A stretch of DNA of 64,000 bases from an uncultured Opitutia bacterium (GTDB lineage: Bacteria > Verrucomicrobiota > Verrucomicrobiia > Opitutales > UBA953): contig CAMFKE010000001.1 of the NCBI GenBank assembly GCA_945957395.1, positions 62,001 through 126,000 of the forward strand, given 5' to 3'. Shown here piece after piece: positions 45,120 through 53,315 of this stretch. Below the pieces are notes generated by a model, which worked only from the letters and a program-made list of their open reading frames with translations, was not told the origin of the DNA and made no database searches. A program made the translations under genes and the position numbers. Position 1 is the first letter of the stretch. Each line of letters opens with the position of its first letter.

Positions 45120-46763
45120 ATGCAAACACCCCAGCTCAAATCCCTGCTTGCTGCGGCCGCGGTTCTCACGGTCGTCGCCCCTTCACACGCCGCCACATGG
45201 ACCGGTTCCACGGACGGCTCGTGGGCGAATGGCGCCAACTGGACCGGCGTCGCCCCGGACAATCTCACCGCTCAGACCATTGATTTCGGCACGGGGTCGG
45301 TGGCTCAGGCCATTCAGGAGCTCAATGGTTCGTATCTGCTTACGAGCATCACCAACGGCTCCACCTCCGCCGTGACCATCAACGGCGGCACGGGCTCCAA
45401 CACTCTGACTTTCGGCACCACCGGCGTCACGACGCTCAACGCCTCGGGCGCCGACCTCACACTTGGTCCCGGCTATACCATCGCCTTCGGCTCCGGCGTG
45501 ACCGCGACGACCTTTACCGCCGCCTCCGGGAAGGTCCTTGCGGTGGATGCCAATTTAAACCTGACCAACGCAGGCGGAACCGGCGTCGGGCTCACGATCA
45601 GCGGCAGCGGCACCATCAACATCGGCGGCGCCATTTCCGGCTCGGGAAACATCAACATCGCCTCCAACGGCTCGGTCAATTTCACCGGGGACAACAGCCA
45701 GAGCGGCTATTCGGGTAACATCAGTGCTGCCAACACCACCGGAGGCAGCTTCACCGTGGCTACCGGCGCCAAACTGGTGACGACGGGCAATTTCACCGCC
45801 AGCCGAAACAAGACCTACACCATCGACGGCCTGCTGTCGGTCGGCACCTTCGTCATGTCCACCAACGCCTCCACCACCCTGGGCGGCGCCGGTACGGTGA
45901 ATTTCAATCAGTTCACCAACCAGAACAGCAGCAACACGACCATCTCGGTCGCCAACTTCAACATCGGCGCCGGTGGCATCGTTCGCACCAACGGCACCAT
46001 CACGCTGGGGGCCACCACCGTGGGCTCGTTGGCCAATTGGTCCTCGTCCGCCGCATTGGGCCTCACCAACGGTGTCACCACCAAGTTCGATACCACGGGT
46101 GGCGATATCACCCTGACCGGATCGATTGGTAACAATGCCTCGGGTGTCTTGGAAAAGCGGGGCAGCGGCACGCTGACGCTCAGCGGCACCAACACCTACA
46201 CCGGCGGCACGACCATCAACAACGGCACGCTCGTGGCCGCGGCCGCGGCGGCGCTGGGCACCGGCGCCGTGCAGGCCAACGGCGGCACGCTGGCCACCTC
46301 GGTGGCGAATGTGAACACCGGCGCGTTCAACCTCGCCGGGGGCACGCTGGTGCTCAACGGCGCCGGCGCCGGCACCATCACCCTGTCGCCCGGCCAGGAC
46401 TTCAACTTCACCGCCGGCATCTGGCAGATCGACCTGGCTTCCGGTCTCGACCAGATCATCGGCTCCGGCGCCGGTTCCGACTTCGTCATTTCCGGCGGCC
46501 TGATCGACCTGGGCGGCGGCGCCATCGACTACACGCAGACCTACAGCCTCATCGCGGGCTTCGAGACGGTCAACATCAGCGGGGTGGGCGTCACCGGCTA
46601 CGACACCGCCAACTGGCAGGCGTCCATCAACAACAACGGCGAACTGAGCTTCACCGCCGTGCCCGAGCCGGCCACCTACGGCCTGCTCGGCGCCGGAGCG
46701 CTGGCCGCCGCCTCGATGGTGCGTCGTCGCCGTCGCAAGGCCGCCGCGAAGGCCGCCGAGTAA
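45120..46763 (+). CDS. PEP-CTERM surface protein C with beta-strand repeat
   Basis: 547 residues from the ATG at 45120; a TTG at 45072 would add 16 residues with no signal-peptide logic. Signal peptide MQTPQLKSLLAAAAVLTVVA to SHA. The mature start ATWTGSTDGSWANGANWTG is a common opening in PEP-CTERM beta-helix proteins. The middle is Gly/Thr/Asn-rich with strands such as TISGSGTINIGGAISGSGNI; one repeat LEKRGSGTLTLSGTNTYTGG precedes the shared C-terminal module. The sorting signal VPEPATYGLLGAGALAAASM and Arg tail is present. It lacks the upstream promoter block of A, B and D. Its 3' part is identical to that of D over 376 bp. Confidence 0.87.
   Translation: MQTPQLKSLLAAAAVLTVVAPSHAATWTGSTDGSWANGANWTGVAPDNLTAQTIDFGTGSVAQAIQELNGSYLLTSITNGSTSAVTINGGTGSNTLTFGTTGVTTLNASGADLTLGPGYTIAFGSGVTATTFTAASGKVLAVDANLNLTNAGGTGVGLTISGSGTINIGGAISGSGNINIASNGSVNFTGDNSQSGYSGNISAANTTGGSFTVATGAKLVTTGNFTASRNKTYTIDGLLSVGTFVMSTNASTTLGGAGTVNFNQFTNQNSSNTTISVANFNIGAGGIVRTNGTITLGATTVGSLANWSSSAALGLTNGVTTKFDTTGGDITLTGSIGNNASGVLEKRGSGTLTLSGTNTYTGGTTINNGTLVAAAAAALGTGAVQANGGTLATSVANVNTGAFNLAGGTLVLNGAGAGTITLSPGQDFNFTAGIWQIDLASGLDQIIGSGAGSDFVISGGLIDLGGGAIDYTQTYSLIAGFETVNISGVGVTGYDTANWQASINNNGELSFTAVPEPATYGLLGAGALAAASMVRRRRRKAAAKAAE
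46169..46544 (+). repeat. 376-bp exact copy shared by PEP-CTERM genes C and D (copy 1)
   Basis: Identical to 48673-49048 (offset 2504). High similarity continues to the stop, terminator and intergenic repeat after it. Confidence 0.92.
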
Positions 46764-46790
46764 TCGGAAAACGCCTGCGCTCGCGCATCA

Positions 46791-46827
46791 AGCACCCCGG
46801 GGCCGCCGCGCTCCGGGGTGCTTTTTT
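46791..46827 (+). terminator. Terminator after PEP-CTERM gene C
   Basis: AGCACCCCGG pairs with CCGGGGTGCT (arms from 46791 and to 46822) and is followed by a T run. Same element as after gene A. Confidence 0.85.
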
Positions 46828-46830
46828 ATG

Positions 46831-46951
46831 CCACCGATTCAGGACACACGCCAAGCCGCCAGGCACGCCAAGGCTTTTGCCACGGATTACACAGATTCCA
46901 CGGATTGATTCTCCAATGCCCGCTTATCTGTGCTTATCCGTGTCCATTTGA
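46831..46951 (+). repeat. Dispersed intergenic repeat, copy 2
   Basis: Same composite order as copy 1, with CACGGATTACACAGATTCC and CTTATCCGTGTCCATTTG. It is followed at 46970-47068 by another low-complexity repeat type, CTCTGTGTTCTCCGCGGTCT and CCTCCGTGCCTCGGTGGTGG. Confidence 0.8.
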
Positions 46952-47068
46952 GGAAGTCCGACCCCGGTCCGCCTCTGTGTTCTCCGCGGTCTCTGCGTTG
47001 AAATCCTTCGAAATCGGTCCTCCCGCATCCCTCTCCGCGTCCTCCGTGCCTCGGTGGTGGAACCCCTT

Positions 47069-47190
47069 CCGATTCAGGTCTCACGCCAAGCCGCCAGGCA
47101 CGCCAAGGCTTTTGCCACGGATTTCCCAGATTCCACGGATTGATTCTCCAATGCCCGCTTATCTGTGCTTATCCGTGTCCATCTGTGGAA
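47069..47190 (+). repeat. Dispersed intergenic repeat, copy 3
   Basis: A second copy within the same gap (46764-47524). The gap holds no gene: two repeat copies, the duplicated upstream block and the promoter block of gene D fill it. Confidence 0.8.
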
Positions 47191-47237
47191 AAATACGAAC
47201 TCGGGTATGCGGCTTCCGTCGCTGCAGGTACGGTGGC

Positions 47238-47384
47238 GAAGTCGGGTGGTTGTTGAGTGTTTGTTCTGCAAGGGCTTGATGCCGCGTTGGTTGCGGTGGG
47301 TTTTTTGGGCCGAAGGGTATGGGGTGCTGTGTCCGGCGTTTACCTTAGGCTCATCGCCTGATGCCTCCTGGGCCGGCGAGTTCA
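47238..47384 (+). repeat. 147-bp duplicated upstream block (copy before gene D)
   Basis: Partner of 42784-42930, about two mismatches. Confidence 0.85.
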
Positions 47385-47475
47385 GTCGGGTGGTTTGCTG
47401 ACAGGGGGTTGTTTCCTTGTTTGCTTTGTTAGGTGGGATTTCCGTTTGGAGGGGCGGGGGAATTTCATAACAGGA
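47350..47475 (+). promoter_or_regulatory. Conserved upstream block of PEP-CTERM gene D
   Basis: CTCATCGCCTGATGCCTC, GGGGGTTGTTTCCTTGTTT, GTTTGGAGGGG (47444-47454), GGAATTTCATAACAGGAGGG (47459-47478). Same order as before genes A and B. Confidence 0.5.
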
Positions 47476-47524
47476 GGGCGGGCCCGAACTTTTCGGCTCG
47501 GGCGCCCTGAACCCGTTGAAAACT

Positions 47525-49267
47525 ATGAAAAACCACCCCTCCAAAGCACTTCTCGCGGTGGCCGTCTGCTTGTCGGTCTTCACCACTTCCCACGCCGTAG
47601 TCATTTCCAAGGATCCTGCCGGCACCGACCTTACGGTTGGCGCTTCGTGGGCGGGGGGCAATGCGCCGACATCCGCCGATGTGGCGACCTGGACGGGCAG
47701 TTCGCTGGGAGGCGGTCTCACGATGGGCTCGAATCAGAGCTGGGGAGGCATCGATATTCAGGGGGCCACGGCCGCCATCACCATCTCCGGCTCCGGCGTG
47801 CTGACGCTGGGCACGGGCGGCATCAATGTGGCCGCCGCCGGGCAGGATCTGACGCTCTCGAACAATGTCGTCTTCGCCGGCGCCACTTCGAATATCACCG
47901 TGGGAACGGGCAGGACCGTGAAGCTCAACGGAGTGAAGACTTTCAACGCCGGCACCGTCACGACGCTTAACGGCGCGGGTACCGTGGAAATCGGCGGCTC
48001 CTCAAACTCCACCGGGGCGGGTGATGTGGTGCTCAATTCGGGCACGCTCTTCATGAACATGCAGGGCGGCACCCATGACCGTACCGGAAACACGATTATC
48101 AATGGCGGCATCGTCAAATCGACGACCTCCTTGAACTTCTTCGGCACGGGCACGGTTTACTTCAACGGCGGCGCCATCGGTTCCGGCAACGGCACCCGAC
48201 GCACCTTTAACAACTCCATCGTCGTCGGCGGCGACTTCGCCATCGGCGGATCCGGCTTGGGCACCGGGGCCATTCAGTTCTCCGGCAATCTTGATTTCAC
48301 GGGAGGAAGCCGGGTGATCACGGTGAACTCGACCTTGGAGCTCACGGGCAGCGCCGGCAACGGCACCATGGTCAAACAGGGCACCGGCAGTCTGGTGCTG
48401 AAGTCCGGCGACTTCTCCACCATGGGCCTGCATGTGGCGCAGGGTGCGGTTCACCTTGGCGGCAATGGCACGAACACCAACCCGAACACCACCTACATTG
48501 GCAGCCTTTCGGGCGCTGCGGGGACGACTTTGTCGACCCAGTATAATTTGGCATCCAGCACGGATTCGTTGCGCACCCTGTCGGTGAATCAGACCGTCGA
48601 CGGCGTGTTCGCCGGCACCATCACGCAAGGCAGCACCAGCCGCGCTCTTTCGCTGGTCAAGGAAGGTTCCGCCACGCTGACGCTCAGCGGCACCAACACC
48701 TACACCGGCGGCACGACCATCAACAACGGCACGCTCGTGGCCGCGGCCGCGGCGGCGCTGGGCACCGGCGCCGTGCAGGCCAACGGCGGCACGCTGGCCA
48801 CCTCGGTGGCGAATGTGAACACCGGCGCGTTCAACCTCGCCGGGGGCACGCTGGTGCTCAACGGCGCCGGCGCCGGCACCATCACCCTGTCGCCCGGCCA
48901 GGACTTCAACTTCACCGCCGGCATCTGGCAGATCGACCTGGCTTCCGGTCTCGACCAGATCATCGGCTCCGGCGCCGGTTCCGACTTCGTCATTTCCGGC
49001 GGCCTGATCGACCTGGGCGGCGGCGCCATCGACTACACGCAGACCTACGACCTCATCGCGGGCTTCGAGAACATCGACATCAGCGGGGTGGGCATCACCG
49101 GCTACGACACCGCCAACTGGCAGGCGTCCATCAACAATAACGGCGAACTGAGCTTCATCGCCGTGCCCGAGCCCTCCACCTACGGCCTGCTCGGCGCCGG
49201 AGCGCTGGCCGCCGCCTCGATGGTGCGTCGTCGCCGTCGCAAGGCCGCCGCGAAGGCCGCCGAGTAA
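47525..49267 (+). CDS. PEP-CTERM surface protein D with beta-strand repeat
   Basis: 580 residues from the ATG at 47525, matching the gene B start (MKNHPSKALLAVAVCLSVFT); a TTG 9 bases earlier is less likely. The N-terminal module VVISKDPAGTDLTVGASWAG, DVATWTGSSLGG and GGIDIQGATAAITISG is shared with B and E. The middle repeats include VKQGTGSLVLKSGDFSTMG and VKEGSATLTLSGTNTYTGGT. The C-terminal module is near-identical to that of C. The sorting signal is VPEPSTYGLLGAGALAAASM with the Arg/Lys tail. It has the same promoter block and upstream duplication as B, so B and D are recent paralogues with different 3' donors. Confidence 0.88.
   Translation: MKNHPSKALLAVAVCLSVFTTSHAVVISKDPAGTDLTVGASWAGGNAPTSADVATWTGSSLGGGLTMGSNQSWGGIDIQGATAAITISGSGVLTLGTGGINVAAAGQDLTLSNNVVFAGATSNITVGTGRTVKLNGVKTFNAGTVTTLNGAGTVEIGGSSNSTGAGDVVLNSGTLFMNMQGGTHDRTGNTIINGGIVKSTTSLNFFGTGTVYFNGGAIGSGNGTRRTFNNSIVVGGDFAIGGSGLGTGAIQFSGNLDFTGGSRVITVNSTLELTGSAGNGTMVKQGTGSLVLKSGDFSTMGLHVAQGAVHLGGNGTNTNPNTTYIGSLSGAAGTTLSTQYNLASSTDSLRTLSVNQTVDGVFAGTITQGSTSRALSLVKEGSATLTLSGTNTYTGGTTINNGTLVAAAAAALGTGAVQANGGTLATSVANVNTGAFNLAGGTLVLNGAGAGTITLSPGQDFNFTAGIWQIDLASGLDQIIGSGAGSDFVISGGLIDLGGGAIDYTQTYDLIAGFENIDISGVGITGYDTANWQASINNNGELSFIAVPEPSTYGLLGAGALAAASMVRRRRRKAAAKAAE
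48673..49048 (+). repeat. 376-bp exact copy shared by PEP-CTERM genes C and D (copy 2)
   Basis: Partner of 46169-46544. Confidence 0.92.
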
Positions 49268-49294
49268 TCGGAAAACGCCTGCGCTCGCGCATCA

Positions 49295-49332
49295 AGCACC
49301 CCGGGGCCGCCGCGCCTCGGGGGGCTTTTTTT
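49295..49332 (+). terminator. Terminator after PEP-CTERM gene D
   Basis: Same element as after genes A and C, but one stem base is changed (GGGGGGCT instead of GGGGTGCT), which gives an A-G mismatch, followed by seven T. Confidence 0.75.
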
Positions 49333-49334
49333 AT

Positions 49335-49462
49335 GCCACGCATTCAGGCCTCACGCCAAGCCGCCAAGCACGCCAATGCTTTGGCCATGGATTACACCGA
49401 TTCCCACGGATTGATTCATCCTCCCGTGCCGCATCCGTGTTTATCCGTGTCCATCCGTGGCT
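49335..49462 (+). repeat. Dispersed intergenic repeat, copy 4
   Basis: CATTCAGGCCTCACGCCAAG, CGCCAATGCTTTGGCCATGG, GATTCCCACGGATTG, GTTTATCCGTGTCCATCCGT. More diverged than copies 1-3. The rest of the gap (49463-49977) has no recognisable gene. It is more AT-rich before the next start and carries ATCATAAG twice (near 49793 and 49823). Confidence 0.75.
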
Positions 49463-49977
49463 AAAACCCGAAGTCGGTCTTCTCGCACTCTTCCTCCGAG
49501 ACCTCCGTGGTGAGAACTTTTGGCCTTTCCATTGTCTGATTATCCTTCGGGGGGGTGATTCGCCCCCGGTCGCTTGCCAGAAGATGTCTTTCCGGGTGCT
49601 TCACCTGTTGTTCCTCGGCGTTACAGCAGGTAAGGCCCCGGGCCGGATACCCCCGGACGCACCGGTCGCGATATCGTGTACGCGCAGCGAAAGTCTTGAT
49701 TTCATCTGCGCTGGCGGCGCATTTTGGCGTCTCTTGGTCAGTTCTAGGTGCTTGATTGTCAGGGGGTTATCGGGCCCGGTTTGGTGATCCATCATAAGCC
49801 TTGGTTTTCTTCCTTAAAATTCATCATAAGGTCCCTGGAATGCCAGTTTTGTTCAATCTTTGCTGTGTTTTGAGTGGTTAAATCATGTGTCCGGAGTGAG
49901 TGGTGGTAGGAAAAAAAACCACACCTAGCTTGCCACGACCATCCCCGGTCGTACCCGGGTGGCACTTCGCAGAACCT

Positions 49978-52713
49978 ATGAAAACACCCCACATCAAAAC
50001 CCTGCTCGCGGTAGCCGCCACTCTCTCGGCCGCCGCTTCCTCCCACGCCGCCACCATCACCAAGACTGCCACGGGCACCGACCTTACGGCAGGCGCCTCT
50101 TGGACCGATGGTACCACTAATGTCGCCCCGACTTCCTCCGATGTCGCCACTTGGTCCACCGGCTCGCTCGGCGGCGCCCTGACTATCGGCACCGCACAGT
50201 CTTGGAGCGGCATCGATATTCAGGCCGCCACGGCAGCCATCACCACCTCAGGCGCGGGTGTGCTGACGCTTGGCACCTCCGGTATCAATATCGCAGCCGC
50301 CGGTCAGAATCTGACCCTGGGAAATGCCTCCGCCATCGGCGCCTCGCAGTCCTGGGTTGTTGGCACAGGTCGCACTCTGGCCACGACGGGCGCGCTTAAT
50401 CTCGGGTCTTCGCAGACTCTTACTCTTTCCGGTGCAGGCAGTGTGAATATCGCCAACACAACCGGAAGCGGTAACGGCGCTTTGGTGATAGACGGTGTAA
50501 CGCTGACCTTCACCGGCACTGGCAGCGGCCGTACAGGCGACACGACGCTTAACTCCGGTAAGCTCATCTTTTCCACCGGAAACTCTATTGCCTCCAGTAC
50601 GCATCTTGGTGGCAACGGTACCGTGGGTTCCGGCGGCATTCTTACCCTTAATGGCGGTATTATCGGATCAAACGGAGGCACCGGGCGTTTCATCAACAAT
50701 AACACCGTGATCGGTGGTAATGTCAGCATCGGGAATGGCCAAGGTGGCTATGTTGATTTTGGTGGCACCATCAATCTGAACGGAGCTACGCGCACCATCA
50801 CGACGACTTCAAGCCATGCGAGCGGTATCATCTTCCGCGGCGTGGTGTCCAACGGTGGCATTACCAAGGATGGTAGCGGCCTTCTCCAGCTTCTCGGCGC
50901 CAACACCTACACGGGCGTGACCAGCATCAGGGGCGCTGCGGGTGGTACTGGTGAAATCCGTATCGCCACCCTCGGCGATGGCGGCGTGGCGGGCAACTTG
51001 GGTGCTGCGACCAATGCGGCCTCCAACATCGTCTTTGGCCAAGCAGGAAGCAACTCGGGCAAGCTCACCTTCACCGGAGCCGGTAGCACCACCGACCGCC
51101 TGTTCACGCTCAACGGCCACGCCACAATCGAAAACAACGGCACGGGGGCGGTGAACTTCACCAACACCGGTTCGTTGGGCAATGTCGGCGGCGCCCAAAC
51201 TCTGACGCTTGGCGGTACTTACGCCGCCGCCACCAACACGTTGGCTTCCGCCATCGTGAATGGTTCCGGCACTGTCTCTATCTCTAAGACGGGTGTGAGC
51301 ACCTGGACCCTTTCCGGCGCCAACACCTACACTGGTACCACGACCGTGAGTGCCGGTACGCTTAGCCTCGGCAGCGCCACCGCTCTTGGCGCCACCACCG
51401 GCGCCACCAGCGTGACCTCCGGCGCCGTGCTGGATCTTAACGGGCAGGCCGTCGGTGCGGAATCCCTCACCCTGAACGGTACTGGCATCTCCGCCGGTGG
51501 CGCTCTGGTGAACTCCTCCGCCACAGCGGCCTCGCTCGCCGGTGATGTGGCCCTCGGCTCCGCCTCTTCCGTCGGCGGCTCGGGCGACATCGCGCTCGGC
51601 GGCGCCATCACCGGCGCCTTCGGCCTGACCAAGGTCGGCGCAGGCACGGTCACCCTCAACGGCGCCTCCAACGCCGCCACGAGCGTCACCGTCACCGCCG
51701 GTACGCTGACTGCGGGCAACGCCACGGCGCTGGGTTCCGGTGCGGTCGCCGTGAACGGCGGCGCGCTGAACCTCGGCGGACAGACTCTGGCGAACGCCAT
51801 CACGCTCGCGGGTGGTACGCTCGTCGGCGACGGTACGCTCAACGGCGTGCTCACCGCCACCAACCTGAGCACCTCATCGAACCTCACACTGGGCAATGCG
51901 GCGAACGCTCTCACCGGTACTACCACCATCACCGCCGGCACGCTGACCGCCGGTAACGCCTCGGCCCTTGGTACGGGCGCCATCGCCGTCAACGGCGGCG
52001 CGCTGAACCTCGGCGGTTACGGCGTGGCCAACACCATCTCGGTGGGCGCTTCGGGCCAGCTCATCGGCGCCTCCAACCAGTCGCTGACGAATGTGACCTT
52101 CGCCGACGGCGCGGCGCTGACCGGCTCCTTCGGAGCCTTCAACGCCGGCACCTCCTCGTCCAAGGTGTACAATGTGACCGGTGGCGCCACCTTCTCGGCG
52201 CTGTCCGGCCAGGGCACCTTCACGGGTGGCTCGGTGACCGTCACGGACACCCTGGCCATCGGCAACAGCCCCGGCCTGATTACTGTGAACGGCGACACCA
52301 CGCTGACCTCCTCGACCAGCTCGCTCTTCGAGATCGCCGGCATCGGTGCTCGTGGCACCTCCTACGATGCGCTCACCGTGACCGGTGCGCTGACCCTCGA
52401 CGGTACCATCGCCGTGGTCACCTACGGTGGCTTCGACACCACCACGCTGACCGCCGGCACCACCTACGACCTGCTCGACTGGGGTACGCTGAATGCGTCG
52501 GGCTTCAACATCGCCAGCGACCTGGACCTGTCCGGTCTGGCTCTCGCCGGCGGCCTCGAGTGGGACACCACGAACTTCCTGACCGACGGTACCATCTCGG
52601 TCGTCGTGACCGCGGTGCCCGAGCCGTCCACCTACGGTCTGATGGGTGCCGGTGCGCTGGCCGCCATGGCCTTCGTGCGCCGTCGCCGCAAGCTGGCCGG
52701 CAAGGTCGCCTAA
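49978..52713 (+). CDS. PEP-CTERM surface protein E, large beta-helix type
   Basis: 911 residues from the ATG at 49978. Signal peptide MKTPHIKTLLAVAATLSAAA to SSHA. The N-terminal module is that of B and D (GTDLTAGASW, DVATWSTGSLGG, SGIDIQAATAAITTSG). At least six strand repeats follow, for example ISKTGVSTWTLSGANTYTGT, GLTKVGAGTVTLNGASNAAT and TTTITAGTLTAGNASALGTG, some duplicated within the gene. The C-terminal 200 residues differ from the other four and resemble the common end of autotransporter-repeat proteins (AIGNSPGLITVNGDTTLTSS). The sorting signal is VPEPSTYGLMGAGALAAMAF and RRRRK. It is the largest and most divergent member of the array, with its own terminator. Confidence 0.88.
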   Translation: MKTPHIKTLLAVAATLSAAASSHAATITKTATGTDLTAGASWTDGTTNVAPTSSDVATWSTGSLGGALTIGTAQSWSGIDIQAATAAITTSGAGVLTLGTSGINIAAAGQNLTLGNASAIGASQSWVVGTGRTLATTGALNLGSSQTLTLSGAGSVNIANTTGSGNGALVIDGVTLTFTGTGSGRTGDTTLNSGKLIFSTGNSIASSTHLGGNGTVGSGGILTLNGGIIGSNGGTGRFINNNTVIGGNVSIGNGQGGYVDFGGTINLNGATRTITTTSSHASGIIFRGVVSNGGITKDGSGLLQLLGANTYTGVTSIRGAAGGTGEIRIATLGDGGVAGNLGAATNAASNIVFGQAGSNSGKLTFTGAGSTTDRLFTLNGHATIENNGTGAVNFTNTGSLGNVGGAQTLTLGGTYAAATNTLASAIVNGSGTVSISKTGVSTWTLSGANTYTGTTTVSAGTLSLGSATALGATTGATSVTSGAVLDLNGQAVGAESLTLNGTGISAGGALVNSSATAASLAGDVALGSASSVGGSGDIALGGAITGAFGLTKVGAGTVTLNGASNAATSVTVTAGTLTAGNATALGSGAVAVNGGALNLGGQTLANAITLAGGTLVGDGTLNGVLTATNLSTSSNLTLGNAANALTGTTTITAGTLTAGNASALGTGAIAVNGGALNLGGYGVANTISVGASGQLIGASNQSLTNVTFADGAALTGSFGAFNAGTSSSKVYNVTGGATFSALSGQGTFTGGSVTVTDTLAIGNSPGLITVNGDTTLTSSTSSLFEIAGIGARGTSYDALTVTGALTLDGTIAVVTYGGFDTTTLTAGTTYDLLDWGTLNASGFNIASDLDLSGLALAGGLEWDTTNFLTDGTISVVVTAVPEPSTYGLMGAGALAAMAFVRRRRKLAGKVA

Positions 52714-52773
52714 GCTTCGGTTTCCATACGGGTTGGCGCATTTGGGGTAAGTTGGCGCCAGTAACCGTCAGTC

Positions 52774-52808
52774 AAAGCCGCTCCGGAGGGGTCCGGGGCG
52801 GCTTTTTT
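52774..52808 (+). terminator. Terminator after PEP-CTERM gene E
   Basis: A 14-bp stem with one T-G pair (52774-52787 with 52792-52805) followed by TTT. Confidence 0.85.
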
Positions 52809-52819
52809 ATTTTCAGAAA

Positions 52820-53230
52820 ACCGGGTTTCACCACGGATGCACGGAGGAGGGGTGGGGGAGAATCGATTTGGAAGAATTCAACGCAGAGGACGCAGCGAAC
52901 GCAGAGGGGCGGGAGAACCGGGGGCGGTTTTTTGCCACAGATGGACACGGATATGCACAGATTCGGCGGGGTATTCGGGCGAACCAATCCGTGAGAATCA
53001 GAGGAATCCCTGGCAAAAGTCTTGGCGTGCTTGGCGGCTTGGCGTGAGACCTGAATCGGAGGGGGGCACCACGGAGGGGAAGAGGACACCGAGGCGGCAT
53101 GAGGGAGGACCGGTTTCGGGGTTCTATCCACAGATGGACACCGATGGGCACAGATTGTGGCGGGGGGCGGCTGCTTTGAAATCCCCTCTGTGCGAATCTG
53201 CGGAAATCTGTGGAAAAGGCTTTGGCGTGA
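52820..53230. repeat. Cluster of dispersed intergenic repeats, including inverted copies
   Basis: Fills the gap between the PEP-CTERM array and the regulator gene. Contains CACCACGGATGCACGGAGG, AACGCAGAGGACGCAGCGAA, CACAGATGGACACGGAT, and at 53011-53060 the reverse complement of the CGCCAAG..GCC unit of copies 1-4 (GGCGTGCTTGGCGGCTTGGC). Near 53120 and 53190 there are further CACAGATGGACACCGATGGG and GAAATCTGTGGAAAAGG units. No gene seen. Confidence 0.75.
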
Positions 53231-53315
53231 GGGGCCAGTCGCCGGACTCCGAGAACCGTATTTCTCCGAGGAGGCCCGCTCGACAAACGCCGGTCGGTCG
53301 CGCAAGTTGGCCGGC

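Noticed and set aside
42600-49500. Short open frames inside the dispersed repeats
   Set aside because: They arise from the repeat sequence itself, differ in frame between copies and lack start signals.
42613-53060. CRISPR array in the repeat-rich gaps
   Set aside because: Repeats are composite, unequal and not separated by uniform spacers. No cas genes.
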